This document shows, piece after piece, positions 1-9,132 of a DNA stretch of 64,000 nt. The translations under genes and the position numbers were made by a program. The notes beneath the pieces are model-generated. The model ran no database searches. It was not told the origin of the DNA and saw only the letters and a list, made by a program, of their open reading frames with translations. The stretch spans positions 25,795 through 89,794 of the forward strand of contig NZ_JAFCIY020000036.1 of the NCBI RefSeq assembly GCF_020194955.2, written 5' to 3'. Each line of letters starts with the position of its first letter. Positions within the stretch are counted from its first letter, which is position 1. The stretch is from Desulfuromonas sp. CSMB_57. Its GTDB lineage: Bacteria > Desulfobacterota > Desulfuromonadia > Desulfuromonadales > Syntrophotaleaceae.

Positions 1-1318
1 CCGGCGCCGGCTTGATGAACTCGCGCCCCGCCAGGCGGCAGGCATCCCAGGCGCCGCAGGCCGGACACCGCCCCTGCCAGTCGGCGGTTTCTACACCGCA
101 CCGTTCGCAGGCAAAGGCAAAGGCCAGCCGGCCGTTGGCCGCAACGGCCTGGCGGAACTCGCGAATGGCCATCTCCGGCCGATCGCGCCGGGCATGCACT
201 TCCGCCAGCAGATGGTGCAACTGGGGAAAGTCGGCGCCGCTCTTTTCGATCTCGCTCAACAGCTCCAAGGCCTCATCGACCATTTCCAGGCGCAGGCAGA
301 ACTTGCCGTAGAACAGCCGCAAAAGCAAATCCTCCGGCCGCGCCTGCGCTGCTGCCCGGTAGAAAGCCAGCAAACCGCTTGGGTCCTCCGCAGCCAGGGC
401 CAGCTCTTCGAGGCGGGACAGAAACACGCCCTGGCCGAACTGGTCGTAGCCCTGCTGCCAGACGGTGGCCGCCTCTTCATGGTTCTGCAGACCGCACAGG
501 GCATCGCCGAGCAGCACCTGGGCCGGCGCATAGTCGGGGCGCTCCTTGACCAGCGACTTCAGCTCCGCGGCCGCCGAATCGAAACGGCTGTCCGCAAGGG
601 CTTGGCGGGCTTTCTCGAGACGCAGCGCGGCGAGGGTGTCGGATTCCGTGGCCAGCACCGCTTCCGGCGCCTTCTTGACGATGCGACGCTGCAGATCGAG
701 GGCTTCGCCCCAGCGCTCGCCGCGCATGTGCAGATCCCGCAGCCGTCGCAGGGCCTCGGCATTGTCGCCTTCGAGGGCCAGAATGCCGCGATAGGCGTTG
801 AGCGCCTCTTCCGTCTGGCCGCCGGCCAGATAACCTTCGCCGAGCCGAAACAGCACTTCGAGATTGTCCGGAGCCAGTTTCTGAGCCCTCTGCAGGCAGC
901 TGATGCTCTCCGTGGCGGCGCCTTCCAAGCGGTACAGTTTGGCCAGGGCCAGTACCACCTCGACGCGGGAAGCATCGAGATCCAGCGCCTTCTGCAACAG
1001 CCGCCGGGCTTTTTTGAAGTCACCGGAAAGAATCCGCTCGTTGCCCTGCTGGTAGAGACTGGAAACAGAGCGGGCCTTTTTCTCCCGCCGGCTGCGCCGC
1101 CAATCCTTGAGCAGATGGGCGATGGCGCCGTACAGATGAAACAGATAGCCGATCAGCAACCCGAGGAGCATGCTGCCCACCACCAGAACCGCCAGGGAGG
1201 TGGTGACCTCCTGGCCGGGCCAGAAGATGATGGCGACCTGTTCCGGATTGAGGTTGAAAAAGAAGATGAACATGGCCAGAAACAGGATCACCAGCAACAG
1301 AAATGCCATCAGGGTCAT
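1..1318 (-). CDS. lapB: LapA-LapB fusion: membrane-anchored TPR protein with rubredoxin-type zinc domain (C-terminus cut by window edge)
   Basis: Translation from the ATG at 1318 gives at least 439 codons and runs off the left edge. The first ~65 residues form two hydrophobic segments separated by a short loop (LNPEQVAIIFWPGQEV), the LapA/DUF1049 pattern. A basic juxtamembrane stretch follows, then about ten TPR-like helical repeats. Near the edge comes a CERCG...CPACGAWD pair of CxxC knuckles, the rubredoxin-like metal site of LapB/YciM. In E. coli LapA and LapB are separate neighbouring proteins, and LapB controls LPS synthesis through FtsH-dependent LpxC turnover; here both appear in one polypeptide. 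The gene is downstream of rlmH in the same direction with a 68-base gap. The function transfer from E. coli is inference. Confidence 0.85.
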   Translation of the reverse strand, partial: MTLMAFLLLVILFLAMFIFFFNLNPEQVAIIFWPGQEVTTSLAVLVVGSMLLGLLIGYLFHLYGAIAHLLKDWRRSRREKKARSVSSLYQQGNERILSGDFKKARRLLQKALDLDASRVEVVLALAKLYRLEGAATESISCLQRAQKLAPDNLEVLFRLGEGYLAGGQTEEALNAYRGILALEGDNAEALRRLRDLHMRGERWGEALDLQRRIVKKAPEAVLATESDTLAALRLEKARQALADSRFDSAAAELKSLVKERPDYAPAQVLLGDALCGLQNHEEAATVWQQGYDQFGQGVFLSRLEELALAAEDPSGLLAFYRAAAQARPEDLLLRLFYGKFCLRLEMVDEALELLSEIEKSGADFPQLHHLLAEVHARRDRPEMAIREFRQAVAANGRLAFAFACERCGVETADWQGRCPACGAWDACRLAGREFIKPAP

Positions 1319-1386
1319 GATCGGCTCCTCGATTCTCCGCCTCCGGCTTGCGCCGGGATTATGGACAGCGGGCGGCATGCGCCGCG

Positions 1387-1857
1387 CTAACGGTTATGGT
1401 ACGGTTCATTGCGCAGAATGGTCAGGCCCCGATAGAGCTGCTCCAGCAGCAGCAGGCGCGCCATCTGATGGGTCAGGGTCAGGCTCGACAGGGACCAGAC
1501 CAGGTCGGCCCGCTGCCGGACGGCGTCGCTCAGCCCGTAGGCGCCGCCGATAATGAATACCAGTTCGGCGGTACCCTGCAGCATGTGCTTGCCCAGCAAC
1601 TCGGCAACCCCTTCCGAGGTGTAGGAACGACCGCGTTCGTCCAGGGCGATGACCCAGGCCCCGTCCGGAACCTTATCCAGGATGCGGCGGCCCTCCCGCT
1701 CCTGGAGATAGGCCGGCTCGGCCCGGGCCGCCTTCTCCTCCTTCAACTCCAGCGTCCGCATCGGCAGGTAGCGCTGCAGGCGCCCCCCATAGTCCTCGGC
1801 GCCATCGCGCAGATAGGGCAGGGACAGGCGGCCGACGCAGACCAGGCTGAGCTTCAT
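1387..1857 (-). CDS. rlmH: 23S rRNA (pseudouridine1915-N3)-methyltransferase RlmH
   Basis: A 156-residue SPOUT methyltransferase of the usual family length. Recognisable parts are the N-terminal MKLSLVCVGRL strand, the LDERGR motif, the IIGGAYGL AdoMet-binding knot (glycine-rich loop) and the C-terminal LLLEQLYRGLTILRNEPYHNR tail that is nearly invariant in RlmH. It methylates N3 of pseudouridine 1915 in helix 69 of 23S rRNA. Its start overlaps the rsfS stop by 4 bases, implying translational coupling in an operon of ribosome and cofactor genes. Confidence 0.95.
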   Translation of the reverse strand: MKLSLVCVGRLSLPYLRDGAEDYGGRLQRYLPMRTLELKEEKAARAEPAYLQEREGRRILDKVPDGAWVIALDERGRSYTSEGVAELLGKHMLQGTAELVFIIGGAYGLSDAVRQRADLVWSLSSLTLTHQMARLLLLEQLYRGLTILRNEPYHNR

Positions 1858-2234
1858 GCCCTCCCGGTCCGACCGGTTTCGGGCTCGGCATCCGGTATGG
1901 AAACTTCCGGGGCCTGTCGCCAGAGCCCTTCCAGATCGTAATACTGCCGCACCGGCTCCTGAAAGACATGCACCATGACATCCCCGTAATCGAGGAGAAT
2001 CCAGCGCCCTTCCTGCTGACCCTCCACCGCCAGGGGGCGCAGTTCGTGATCCTTTTTCAGGCCGGTTTCGATGGACTCGGCGATGGCCTGCACTTGGCGG
2101 TCGGAGCGGCCGGAGACGATGAGCACGAAGTCGGTCAGGGAGGAAAGTCCCGTCACATCCAGCAAACGCAGATCAAAGCCCTTTTTTTCCAGGGCATAGG
2201 CGGCACAGAGCAGAGCTTCTTGTTTGGCGTGCAA
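1854..2234 (-). CDS. rsfS: Ribosomal silencing factor RsfS
   Basis: 126 residues with the RsfS/Iojap fold: KGFDLRLLDVTGLSSLTDFVLIVSGRSDRQVQAI, then the conserved EGQQEGRWILLDYGDVMVHVF strand region. The family binds ribosomal protein L14 and blocks 30S-50S joining during slow growth. It lies 4 bases after nadD and overlaps rlmH, the common nadD-rsfS-rlmH order. The C-terminal 20 residues are variable and charged. Confidence 0.94.
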   Translation of the reverse strand: MHAKQEALLCAAYALEKKGFDLRLLDVTGLSSLTDFVLIVSGRSDRQVQAIAESIETGLKKDHELRPLAVEGQQEGRWILLDYGDVMVHVFQEPVRQYYDLEGLWRQAPEVSIPDAEPETGRTGRA

Positions 2235-2237
2235 AAT

Positions 2238-2900
2238 TCAGCACCTTTCACGGCAACGGTAGAGACCGTGCCTGTCGATATAGTCGGCCACGGCGGCCGG
2301 CACCAGATAGCGCAGCGAACGGCCGGCGGCCACCAGCTTGCGGATATGGGTCGAAGAGATATCGAGGAATGTTTCGCTCAGAAAAATCACCCGGTTGCCG
2401 CTGCGATGCAGCAACCGCCCGCCTTGGTCATCGTAACAGAACTGGTCCTGGATGACAACGGGCAGCAGTCGCAAGGGATCATCGCCGGCGCTGCCGGGCC
2501 GGGCCGCCACCACCAGGTTGGCCAAGTCGAACAGCCGCGGATAGTCCTTCCAGATCTCCAGGCTACGGTAGGAGTCCATGCCGATGATGAAATAGAATTC
2601 GTCATCCGGATACTCTTCGCGCAGCAGTTCCAGGGTACGCACCGAATAGCTTTTGCCCGGCCGCCGCGCCTCCAGGTCGCTGACGGCGAACTGCGGGTGG
2701 TCGGCGATGGCCGCCCGGACCATGGCGCACCGATGGGCAAAGGGGATGTCGTCGGCCAGGGCCTTGTGGGGCGGCATGGCCGCCGGGATGAACAGCACCC
2801 GATCCAGCCCGCACAGTTCACGCACCTCTTCAGCCACCCGCAGATGGGCCAGATGGATGGGGTTGAAGGTGCCCCCCAGAATGCCGAGCTTGGCGGTCAC
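2238..2900 (-). CDS. nadD: Nicotinate-nucleotide adenylyltransferase NadD
   Basis: 220 residues. The N-terminal GILGGTFNPIHLAHLR nucleotidyltransferase motif and the C-terminal ISSTHIRKL motif are intact. It transfers AMP from ATP to nicotinate mononucleotide in NAD synthesis. It starts 2 bases after the proA stop and runs directly into rsfS, so all are probably on one transcript. Confidence 0.95.
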   Translation of the reverse strand: MTAKLGILGGTFNPIHLAHLRVAEEVRELCGLDRVLFIPAAMPPHKALADDIPFAHRCAMVRAAIADHPQFAVSDLEARRPGKSYSVRTLELLREEYPDDEFYFIIGMDSYRSLEIWKDYPRLFDLANLVVAARPGSAGDDPLRLLPVVIQDQFCYDDQGGRLLHRSGNRVIFLSETFLDISSTHIRKLVAAGRSLRYLVPAAVADYIDRHGLYRCRERC

Positions 2901-2902
2901 CC

Positions 2903-4159
2903 TCAGGCCCGGACCTGGCCGTCCCCGAAGACGATGAACTTGCGGGTGGTCAAATCTTCCAGACCCATGGGACCGAAGGAATGCAGCTTGGTAGTGGAAA
3001 TGCCGATCTCGGCGCCCAGACCGAACTGGTTGCCGTCGGAAAAACGCGACGAGGCATTGACCATCACCACGCTGGAATTGATCTCGCGCAGAAAACGCTG
3101 TGAATTGGCATAGTCGCGGGTGACGATGACCTCGGTGTGCAGGGAGCCGTAGCGCTGGATATGGGCGATGGCCTCATCCAGACCGTCGACCACCTTGACC
3201 GCCAGGATCAGATCCAGGAATTCGGCGCCCCAATCCTCCTCGACGGCCGCCTTGATGTTCGGGGCATGCTGCCGGGTGGTCGGGCAACCGCGCAGTTCGA
3301 CACCGAGGGCGGCCAGGGTCGCGGCAATGCGCGGCACGAAGGTCGCCGCGGCCGCCCGGTGAACGAGCAGGGTTTCCATGGCGTTGCATACCCCCGGTCG
3401 CTGCACCTTGGCGTTGATGCAGATCTTTTCCGCCATGTCGAGGTCGGCATCGGCGTCGACGAAGGTATGGCAGACCCCCTTGTAGTGCTTGATGACCGGG
3501 ATGCGGGAGTTTTCGCTGACAAAGCGGATCAGCCCCTCGCCACCGCGGGGAATGATGAGATCGATGTACTCCTCCAGCTGCAGCAGTTCCGTCACCGCCG
3601 CCCGATCCGTGGTGGTGACCACCTGCAGGGCGCCGTCCGGCAGCCCCATGGCCGTCAACTGGCCCTTGAGGATGGCGCCGATGGCGACGTTGGAATGAAT
3701 CGCCTCGGAGCCGCCGCGCAGTACCACGGCGTTACCGCTCTTCAGGCACAGACCGGCGGCATCGGCGGTGACGTTGGGCCGCGACTCGAAAATGATGCCG
3801 ATGACCCCCAGGGGAATGCGCATGCGACCGACCTGAATGCCGCTGGGACGGCGCCACATGCCGGTGATCTCGCCGACGGGATCGGGCAGTTCCGCCACTT
3901 CCCGCAAACCGTCCGCCATGGCCCTGATACGGTCCGCATCGAGGCGCAACCGATCAAGCATGGCCGTGGACAGGCCTTTTTCGCGGCCGTTGGCGAGGTC
4001 CTTGGCATTGGCCTCGATGAGAGCCGGTGTTTCCCGCTCCAGGGCCTCGGCCATGCGCCGCAGCAGATCGTTCTTGACGGTGGTGGACAGCTGCGCCAGA
4101 GTTCTCGACGCGTCCCGGGCCTGGCCGGCCAACTGCAGCATTTCCTCCCGCAGGGTCAT
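2903..4159 (-). CDS. proA: Glutamate-5-semialdehyde dehydrogenase ProA
   Basis: 418 residues, the normal family length. The catalytic cysteine sits in the [14 protein letters not shown] motif, and [14 protein letters not shown] forms part of the NADPH-binding region. It reduces gamma-glutamyl phosphate to glutamate semialdehyde, the second step of proline synthesis. It follows proB with a 115-base gap; an ATG with GGAGACAA upstream supports the start. Confidence 0.95.
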   Translation of the reverse strand: MTLREEMLQLAGQARDASRTLAQLSTTVKNDLLRRMAEALERETPALIEANAKDLANGREKGLSTAMLDRLRLDADRIRAMADGLREVAELPDPVGEITGMWRRPSGIQVGRMRIPLGVIGIIFESRPNVTADAAGLCLKSGNAVVLRGGSEAIHSNVAIGAILKGQLTAMGLPDGALQVVTTTDRAAVTELLQLEEYIDLIIPRGGEGLIRFVSENSRIPVIKHYKGVCHTFVDADADLDMAEKICINAKVQRPGVCNAMETLLVHRAAAATFVPRIAATLAALGVELRGCPTTRQHAPNIKAAVEEDWGAEFLDLILAVKVVDGLDEAIAHIQRYGSLHTEVIVTRDYANSQRFLREINSSVVMVNASSRFSDGNQFGLGAEIGISTTKLHSFGPMGLEDLTTRKFIVFGDGQVRA

Positions 4160-4274
4160 TGTTTGTCTCCTTGTAACTGCTCACTTGACGGCCTCGGAGC
4201 CCCCCCGCTGACCGGGGCGCGAAAACCTGCTCCATGGCTGCTGACTTAGTTCGTTTGCTCGACAGTCTCGCTGG

Positions 4275-5399
4275 TCAGCGTACCGCCACCACCATGTTGT
4301 CCCGATGCACCACTTCGTCGCCGTACTTGTAGCCGAGCAGGGCTTCGATCTCGGCCGAATTGTGCCCCATGATACGGAGCAGTTCCTGGCTCGAATAGCC
4401 GACAATGCCTTTGGCGATTTCCCGTTTCTGCTCATCGCAGATACGCACCGCATCACCGCGTTCGAAATGGCCTTCCATGGCCTTGATGCCGGAAGGCAGC
4501 AGACTTTTGCCCTTGTCCAACAACGCCCGGCGGGCCCCCTCATCGACCAGCAGGGTGCCGCGACTGCGCTTGGAGAAAGAAATCCAGTGCTTGCGGGAGC
4601 TGAGGCGCTGCCGCACGGGCAGAAAGAAGGTCCCCAACTCCTCGCCGGCCAGAACGCGCGGCAGGATTTCCGGCAGACGACCATTGACGATGATGGTGCC
4701 GACCCCATAGAGACTGGCGCGTTTGGCGGCCTCGACCTTGGTGGCCATGCCGCCGGTGCCGACCATTGAACCGGCGCCACCGGCCATGGCTTCGATCTCC
4801 GGAGTCACCTGCTCCACCAGGGACAGTCTGCGCGCCTCGGGGTTGGTCTTGGGATTGCTGTCGTAAAGACCGTCGACGTCGGACAGGATCACCAGCAGAT
4901 CGGCCTCCGCCAGGCTGGTGATCAGGGCAGACAGGTTGTCGTTGTCGCCGAAGCGGATTTCCTGAACCACCACCGTGTCGTTTTCATTGATGATGGGCGT
5001 AACCCGGTATTCGAGCAGGGTCATGAGGGTGTTGCGGGCATTGAGAAACCGGCGCCGGTTGGCCAGGTCATCCCCGGTCAGCAGAATCTGCGCCACCACC
5101 CGGTTGTAGGGCTGAAAGGCTTCCTTGTAGGCCCGCATCAGGCGACTCTGGCCGATGGCGGCGGCGGCCTGCTTGAGAACGATGGTCGGCGGCCGGCCGA
5201 CGATGCCCAGGGCACCCTTGCCCGTGGCCACGGCCCCGGACGAGACCAGGACCACCTCCATGCCTTGGTCCCACAGGGTACAGATGTCCTTGGACAGGGC
5301 CCGGATAACCTCCAGGTCAAGCCCGTCCTGGCCGAAGATAACCCCGCTGCCGACTTTCACCACGACCCTTTTGACCGAGCCGAGAAGTTCCCCGCGCAT
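4275..5399 (-). CDS. proB: Glutamate 5-kinase ProB
   Basis: 374 residues when started at MRGELLGSVKRVVVKVGSGV. The frame is open a further 65 codons upstream, but that stretch is not protein-like, and AAAGGA lies about 8 bases before the chosen ATG. An amino-acid kinase domain (VVKVGSGV, LSDVDGLYDSNP, GTGGMATKVEAAKRA) is followed by a C-terminal PUA domain (GTLLVDEGARRALLDKGKSL...GDAVRI). It phosphorylates glutamate and is the feedback-inhibited first step of proline synthesis. Confidence 0.94.
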   Translation of the reverse strand: MRGELLGSVKRVVVKVGSGVIFGQDGLDLEVIRALSKDICTLWDQGMEVVLVSSGAVATGKGALGIVGRPPTIVLKQAAAAIGQSRLMRAYKEAFQPYNRVVAQILLTGDDLANRRRFLNARNTLMTLLEYRVTPIINENDTVVVQEIRFGDNDNLSALITSLAEADLLVILSDVDGLYDSNPKTNPEARRLSLVEQVTPEIEAMAGGAGSMVGTGGMATKVEAAKRASLYGVGTIIVNGRLPEILPRVLAGEELGTFFLPVRQRLSSRKHWISFSKRSRGTLLVDEGARRALLDKGKSLLPSGIKAMEGHFERGDAVRICDEQKREIAKGIVGYSSQELLRIMGHNSAEIEALLGYKYGDEVVHRDNMVVAVR

Positions 5400-5629
5400 C
5401 CCTCGATTCCTTTTCGGAGTTGGCAGTAATGGCTGTTTAAAAAACCGGGCAATTGTTCGCCAACAGGTCTCGTGCCCTCCACGCCGTAGGTGCCTGGCGC
5501 CCGGAGGGCAACCGCCAAGCCCCAGGCATGGGTTCATGCGGCCCTCGGCGTGGGGGCGCAAGACCCATCTCCACAGCTGTTGAACAGTGCTCAAACCGGT
5601 ACGATTCTAGTCACCGGCCAAAGCCCTTG

Positions 5630-6682
<1,053 letters not shown>

Positions 6683-6714
6683 TTATTCGTTTCAGCCGCA
6701 GACAGAAAAAGCAG

Positions 6715-6752
6715 AAAAGCCCGAAGCTCTCCATAGGGAACCCCGGGCCTTT
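6715..6752 (-). terminator. Hairpin between rpmA and obgE, possible intrinsic terminator/attenuator
   Basis: AAAAGCCCG at 6715-6723 pairs with CGGGCCTTT at 6744-6752 (nine pairs counting one G-U), and the minus-strand RNA continues with the T-rich arm. It sits 46 bases after the rpmA stop and could partly uncouple obgE from ribosomal protein transcription. Confidence 0.5.
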
Positions 6753-6797
6753 CTCAAGCAGGTCGACAAACCGGTAAAGCCGTTCGCAGAGAACGTC

Positions 6798-7052
6798 TTA
6801 TCCGGCGAAAACACTGACCTTTTTCTTGTCCTTGCCTTTGCGTTCGAACTTCACCACGCCGTCGATGAGGGCGAACAGGGTGTAATCCTTACCGCACCCG
6901 ACATTGTTGCCGGGATGAATGGTCGTGCCGCGCTGCCGCACCAGGATCGAGCCCGCCGTCACCTGCTGACCGCCGAAGCGCTTGACGCCCAGGCGTTTGC
7001 CGGCGCTGTCGCGACCGTTCTTGGAACTGCCACCGGCTTTCTTGTGAGCCAT
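6798..7052 (-). CDS. rpmA: 50S ribosomal protein L27
   Basis: 84 residues beginning [29 protein letters not shown], the diagnostic L27 N-terminus that reaches the peptidyl transferase centre. There is no cleavable N-terminal extension of the Firmicutes type. A GGAGG lies just upstream of the ATG, and the gene follows rplU by 46 bases. Confidence 0.97.
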   Translation of the reverse strand: MAHKKAGGSSKNGRDSAGKRLGVKRFGGQQVTAGSILVRQRGTTIHPGNNVGCGKDYTLFALIDGVVKFERKGKDKKKVSVFAG

Positions 7053-7098
7053 GGAAAACCTCCTTTGCGTCCATCCGCAAATGCCGGATGGATACTCC

Positions 7099-7407
7099 TT
7101 ACGCCTCGATGCCTGTAATTTTCAGGCGGGTGATGGGCTGACGGTGTCCGTAGGTCTTGCGATAGCCCTTGCGCCGCTTGGAGTGGAACACCAGGACTTT
7201 TTTGTCCTTGTCCTGCTCGACAATGCGGGCGACGACTTTCGCGCCAGGCAATAGAGGTGTTCCGATCTTAACCTCTTCTCCGCCGACCATGAGGACCTCG
7301 TTCAGCTCCACCGTGTCACCAACCGCACCTGCGAGCTTTTCGACCTTCACCAGGTCTCCTTCGGAAACTTTGTACTGCTTTCCTCCGGTCTTGATCACCG
7401 CATACAT
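7099..7407 (-). CDS. rplU: 50S ribosomal protein L21
   Basis: 102 residues: [25 protein letters not shown] at the start and [21 protein letters not shown] at the end are characteristic of L21. It is the first gene of the rplU-rpmA unit, with a strong sigma-70 promoter 48-77 bases upstream. Confidence 0.97.
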   Translation of the reverse strand: MYAVIKTGGKQYKVSEGDLVKVEKLAGAVGDTVELNEVLMVGGEEVKIGTPLLPGAKVVARIVEQDKDKKVLVFHSKRRKGYRKTYGHRQPITRLKITGIEA

Positions 7408-7454
7408 ACCCGTTCACCTCACTTTCCCTTTTATCTGGCTTTCGCCGAAGGCGC

Positions 7455-7484
7455 ACTATAGATCCGGAACTTTCCGACTGTCAA
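7455..7484 (-). promoter_or_regulatory. Sigma-70 promoter for rplU-rpmA
   Basis: On the minus strand TTGACA (7479-7484) and TATAGT (7455-7460) are separated by 18 bases, in the short gap between rng and rplU. Both hexamers are at or near consensus, as expected for a ribosomal protein operon. Confidence 0.75.
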
Positions 7485-7493
7485 GGGAAAACC

Positions 7494-9005
7494 TCAGCTG
7501 GAAACCAGCTCGAACTGTTCCTGGTGAAAATCGAAGCGGGCGGTAATGACAATCTGCTTGCCGAAGGTCCTTTCCAGTTCATCCACCGCCTGCCGCTCCT
7601 CGTCGCAGATCAGGGCCGCTACCGCGGGATGCACCAGCAACGTGACCTGGCGTTCGGCGCGATGGAGAATTTCACGCCGCAGTTCCCGGAAAATTTCATA
7701 GACCATGGTCGGCCGACTCTTGACGTAGCCCTTGCCTTCGCAGTACGGGCAAGGCTCGCACAGGGTCCGGGTGAGGTTTTCGCGCACCCGCTTGCGGGTC
7801 ATTTCCACCAGACCGAGTTCGGAAATCTTCAGGATATTGGTCTTGGCGCGATCCCCCTTGAGGGCCTCCTCGAGGGCCATGTGCACCTTTTCGCGGTGGG
7901 CCTCCTTTTCCATATCGATGAAATCGATGATGATCAGCCCGCCGATGTTGCGCAGCCGCAACTGGTAGGCCACCTCCCGTACCGCTTCCAGGTTGGTCTT
8001 GAGGATGGTGTCCTCCAGATTGTGCTTGCCGACAAAGCGCCCGGTGTTGACGTCGATGGCAGTCAGGGCCTCGGTCTGTTCGATGATGATGTAGCCACCG
8101 CTTTTCAGCCAAACCTTGCGGCCCAGGGCGCGGGCGATCTCCACTTCGAGGCCGAAGGCGTCGAACACCGGTTCCTGCCCCTGGTAGTGTTCGATGGCGT
8201 ACTGCAGGCGGGGCATGAAGGTCTCGATGAAGCGGATGATCTTGTCGTGTTCGCGCCGCGAGTCGACCACGATGCGCTGCACGTCCTCGGTGAGAATGTC
8301 ACGCAATACCTTGCTGGTCACATCGAGATCGGAGAAGATCAGGCAGGGTGCCTTGTTGCTGTCCCGGATGGAGGTGATGTCCTGCCATAGACCGGCCAGA
8401 AAATCGCGATCGGCGCGCAGGTCCTCCTCGCTTTTGCCTTCCGAGGCGGTGCGGACGATAAAGCCGGAACCGGGCGGCCGGATGGCCTCGATAATACCGC
8501 GCAGACGCTCCTTTTCCTCTTCGTTTTCGATGCGTCGCGAAATGCCGATGTGGTCCACCGTCGGCATGTAGACCAGATGCCTTCCCGGCAGGGAGATGTG
8601 GGAGGTGATACGGGCGCCTTTGGTGCCGATGGGTTCCTTGGAAACCTGGACCAGCACCTCCTGCCCTTCCTGCAGCAGATTCTCGATGGGCGGCAGGGTC
8701 GCCACCTCCCGGCCGTCTTCTTCCGGCAACCGGACGCCGTTGTCGCCTTCATCGACGAAACGCTCCACCGCCTTCATTTCATCGAGCACATCCGCTACGT
8801 AAAGAAAAGCCGCTTTTTCCAGGCCGATATCGACAAAGGCGGCCTGCATGCCGGGCAGGACCCGAATGACCCGTCCCTTGTAAATGTTGCCCACAATCCC
8901 CCGTTCCCGGGTACGCTCGATGTACAACTCGGCAATGTGGCTGTTCTCGAGGAGCGCCACCCGGGTTTCGTGGGACGTCGTATTGATGACCAGTTCCTTG
9001 GTCAT
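7494..9005 (-). CDS. rng: Ribonuclease E/G family protein (RNase G)
   Basis: 503 residues from MTKELVINTTSHETRVALLE, with GGGAGG upstream; 27 further codons are open but lack protein character. An S1-like RNA-binding segment (NIYKGRVIRVLPGMQAAFVDIGLEKAAFLYV) is interrupted by an acidic insert. The catalytic region contains FIDMEKEAHREKV, with DVNTGRFVGKHNLEDTI before it, and the CEPCPYCEGKGYVKS zinc-link cysteines. It is a single-strand endoribonuclease for rRNA/mRNA processing. The long RNase E scaffold tail is absent, which fits RNase G. Confidence 0.92.
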   Translation of the reverse strand: MTKELVINTTSHETRVALLENSHIAELYIERTRERGIVGNIYKGRVIRVLPGMQAAFVDIGLEKAAFLYVADVLDEMKAVERFVDEGDNGVRLPEEDGREVATLPPIENLLQEGQEVLVQVSKEPIGTKGARITSHISLPGRHLVYMPTVDHIGISRRIENEEEKERLRGIIEAIRPPGSGFIVRTASEGKSEEDLRADRDFLAGLWQDITSIRDSNKAPCLIFSDLDVTSKVLRDILTEDVQRIVVDSRREHDKIIRFIETFMPRLQYAIEHYQGQEPVFDAFGLEVEIARALGRKVWLKSGGYIIIEQTEALTAIDVNTGRFVGKHNLEDTILKTNLEAVREVAYQLRLRNIGGLIIIDFIDMEKEAHREKVHMALEEALKGDRAKTNILKISELGLVEMTRKRVRENLTRTLCEPCPYCEGKGYVKSRPTMVYEIFRELRREILHRAERQVTLLVHPAVAALICDEERQAVDELERTFGKQIVITARFDFHQEQFELVSS

Positions 9006-9132
9006 GAAACCTCCCTGTGCAGCAAAGAAATCGAAAATGCCTGACGGCAAGGGATTAAAGCCATGCGCTGCCCCGGTCGTCTGCAAGACAATGAATCTAA
9101 TTATAAACCAGATTTCGCATCCGAGCCGCAGC

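Noticed and set aside
194..1390. 398-codon plus-strand open frame
   Set aside because: It is antisense to the LapA-LapB coding frame, which has clear domains; the plus product is low-complexity Gln/Arg-rich sequence typical of GC-rich shadows.
4275..5594. Extended 439-residue ProB
   Set aside because: The extra 65 N-terminal residues are not conserved-looking and the internal ATG at 5399 has a ribosome site and the canonical start.
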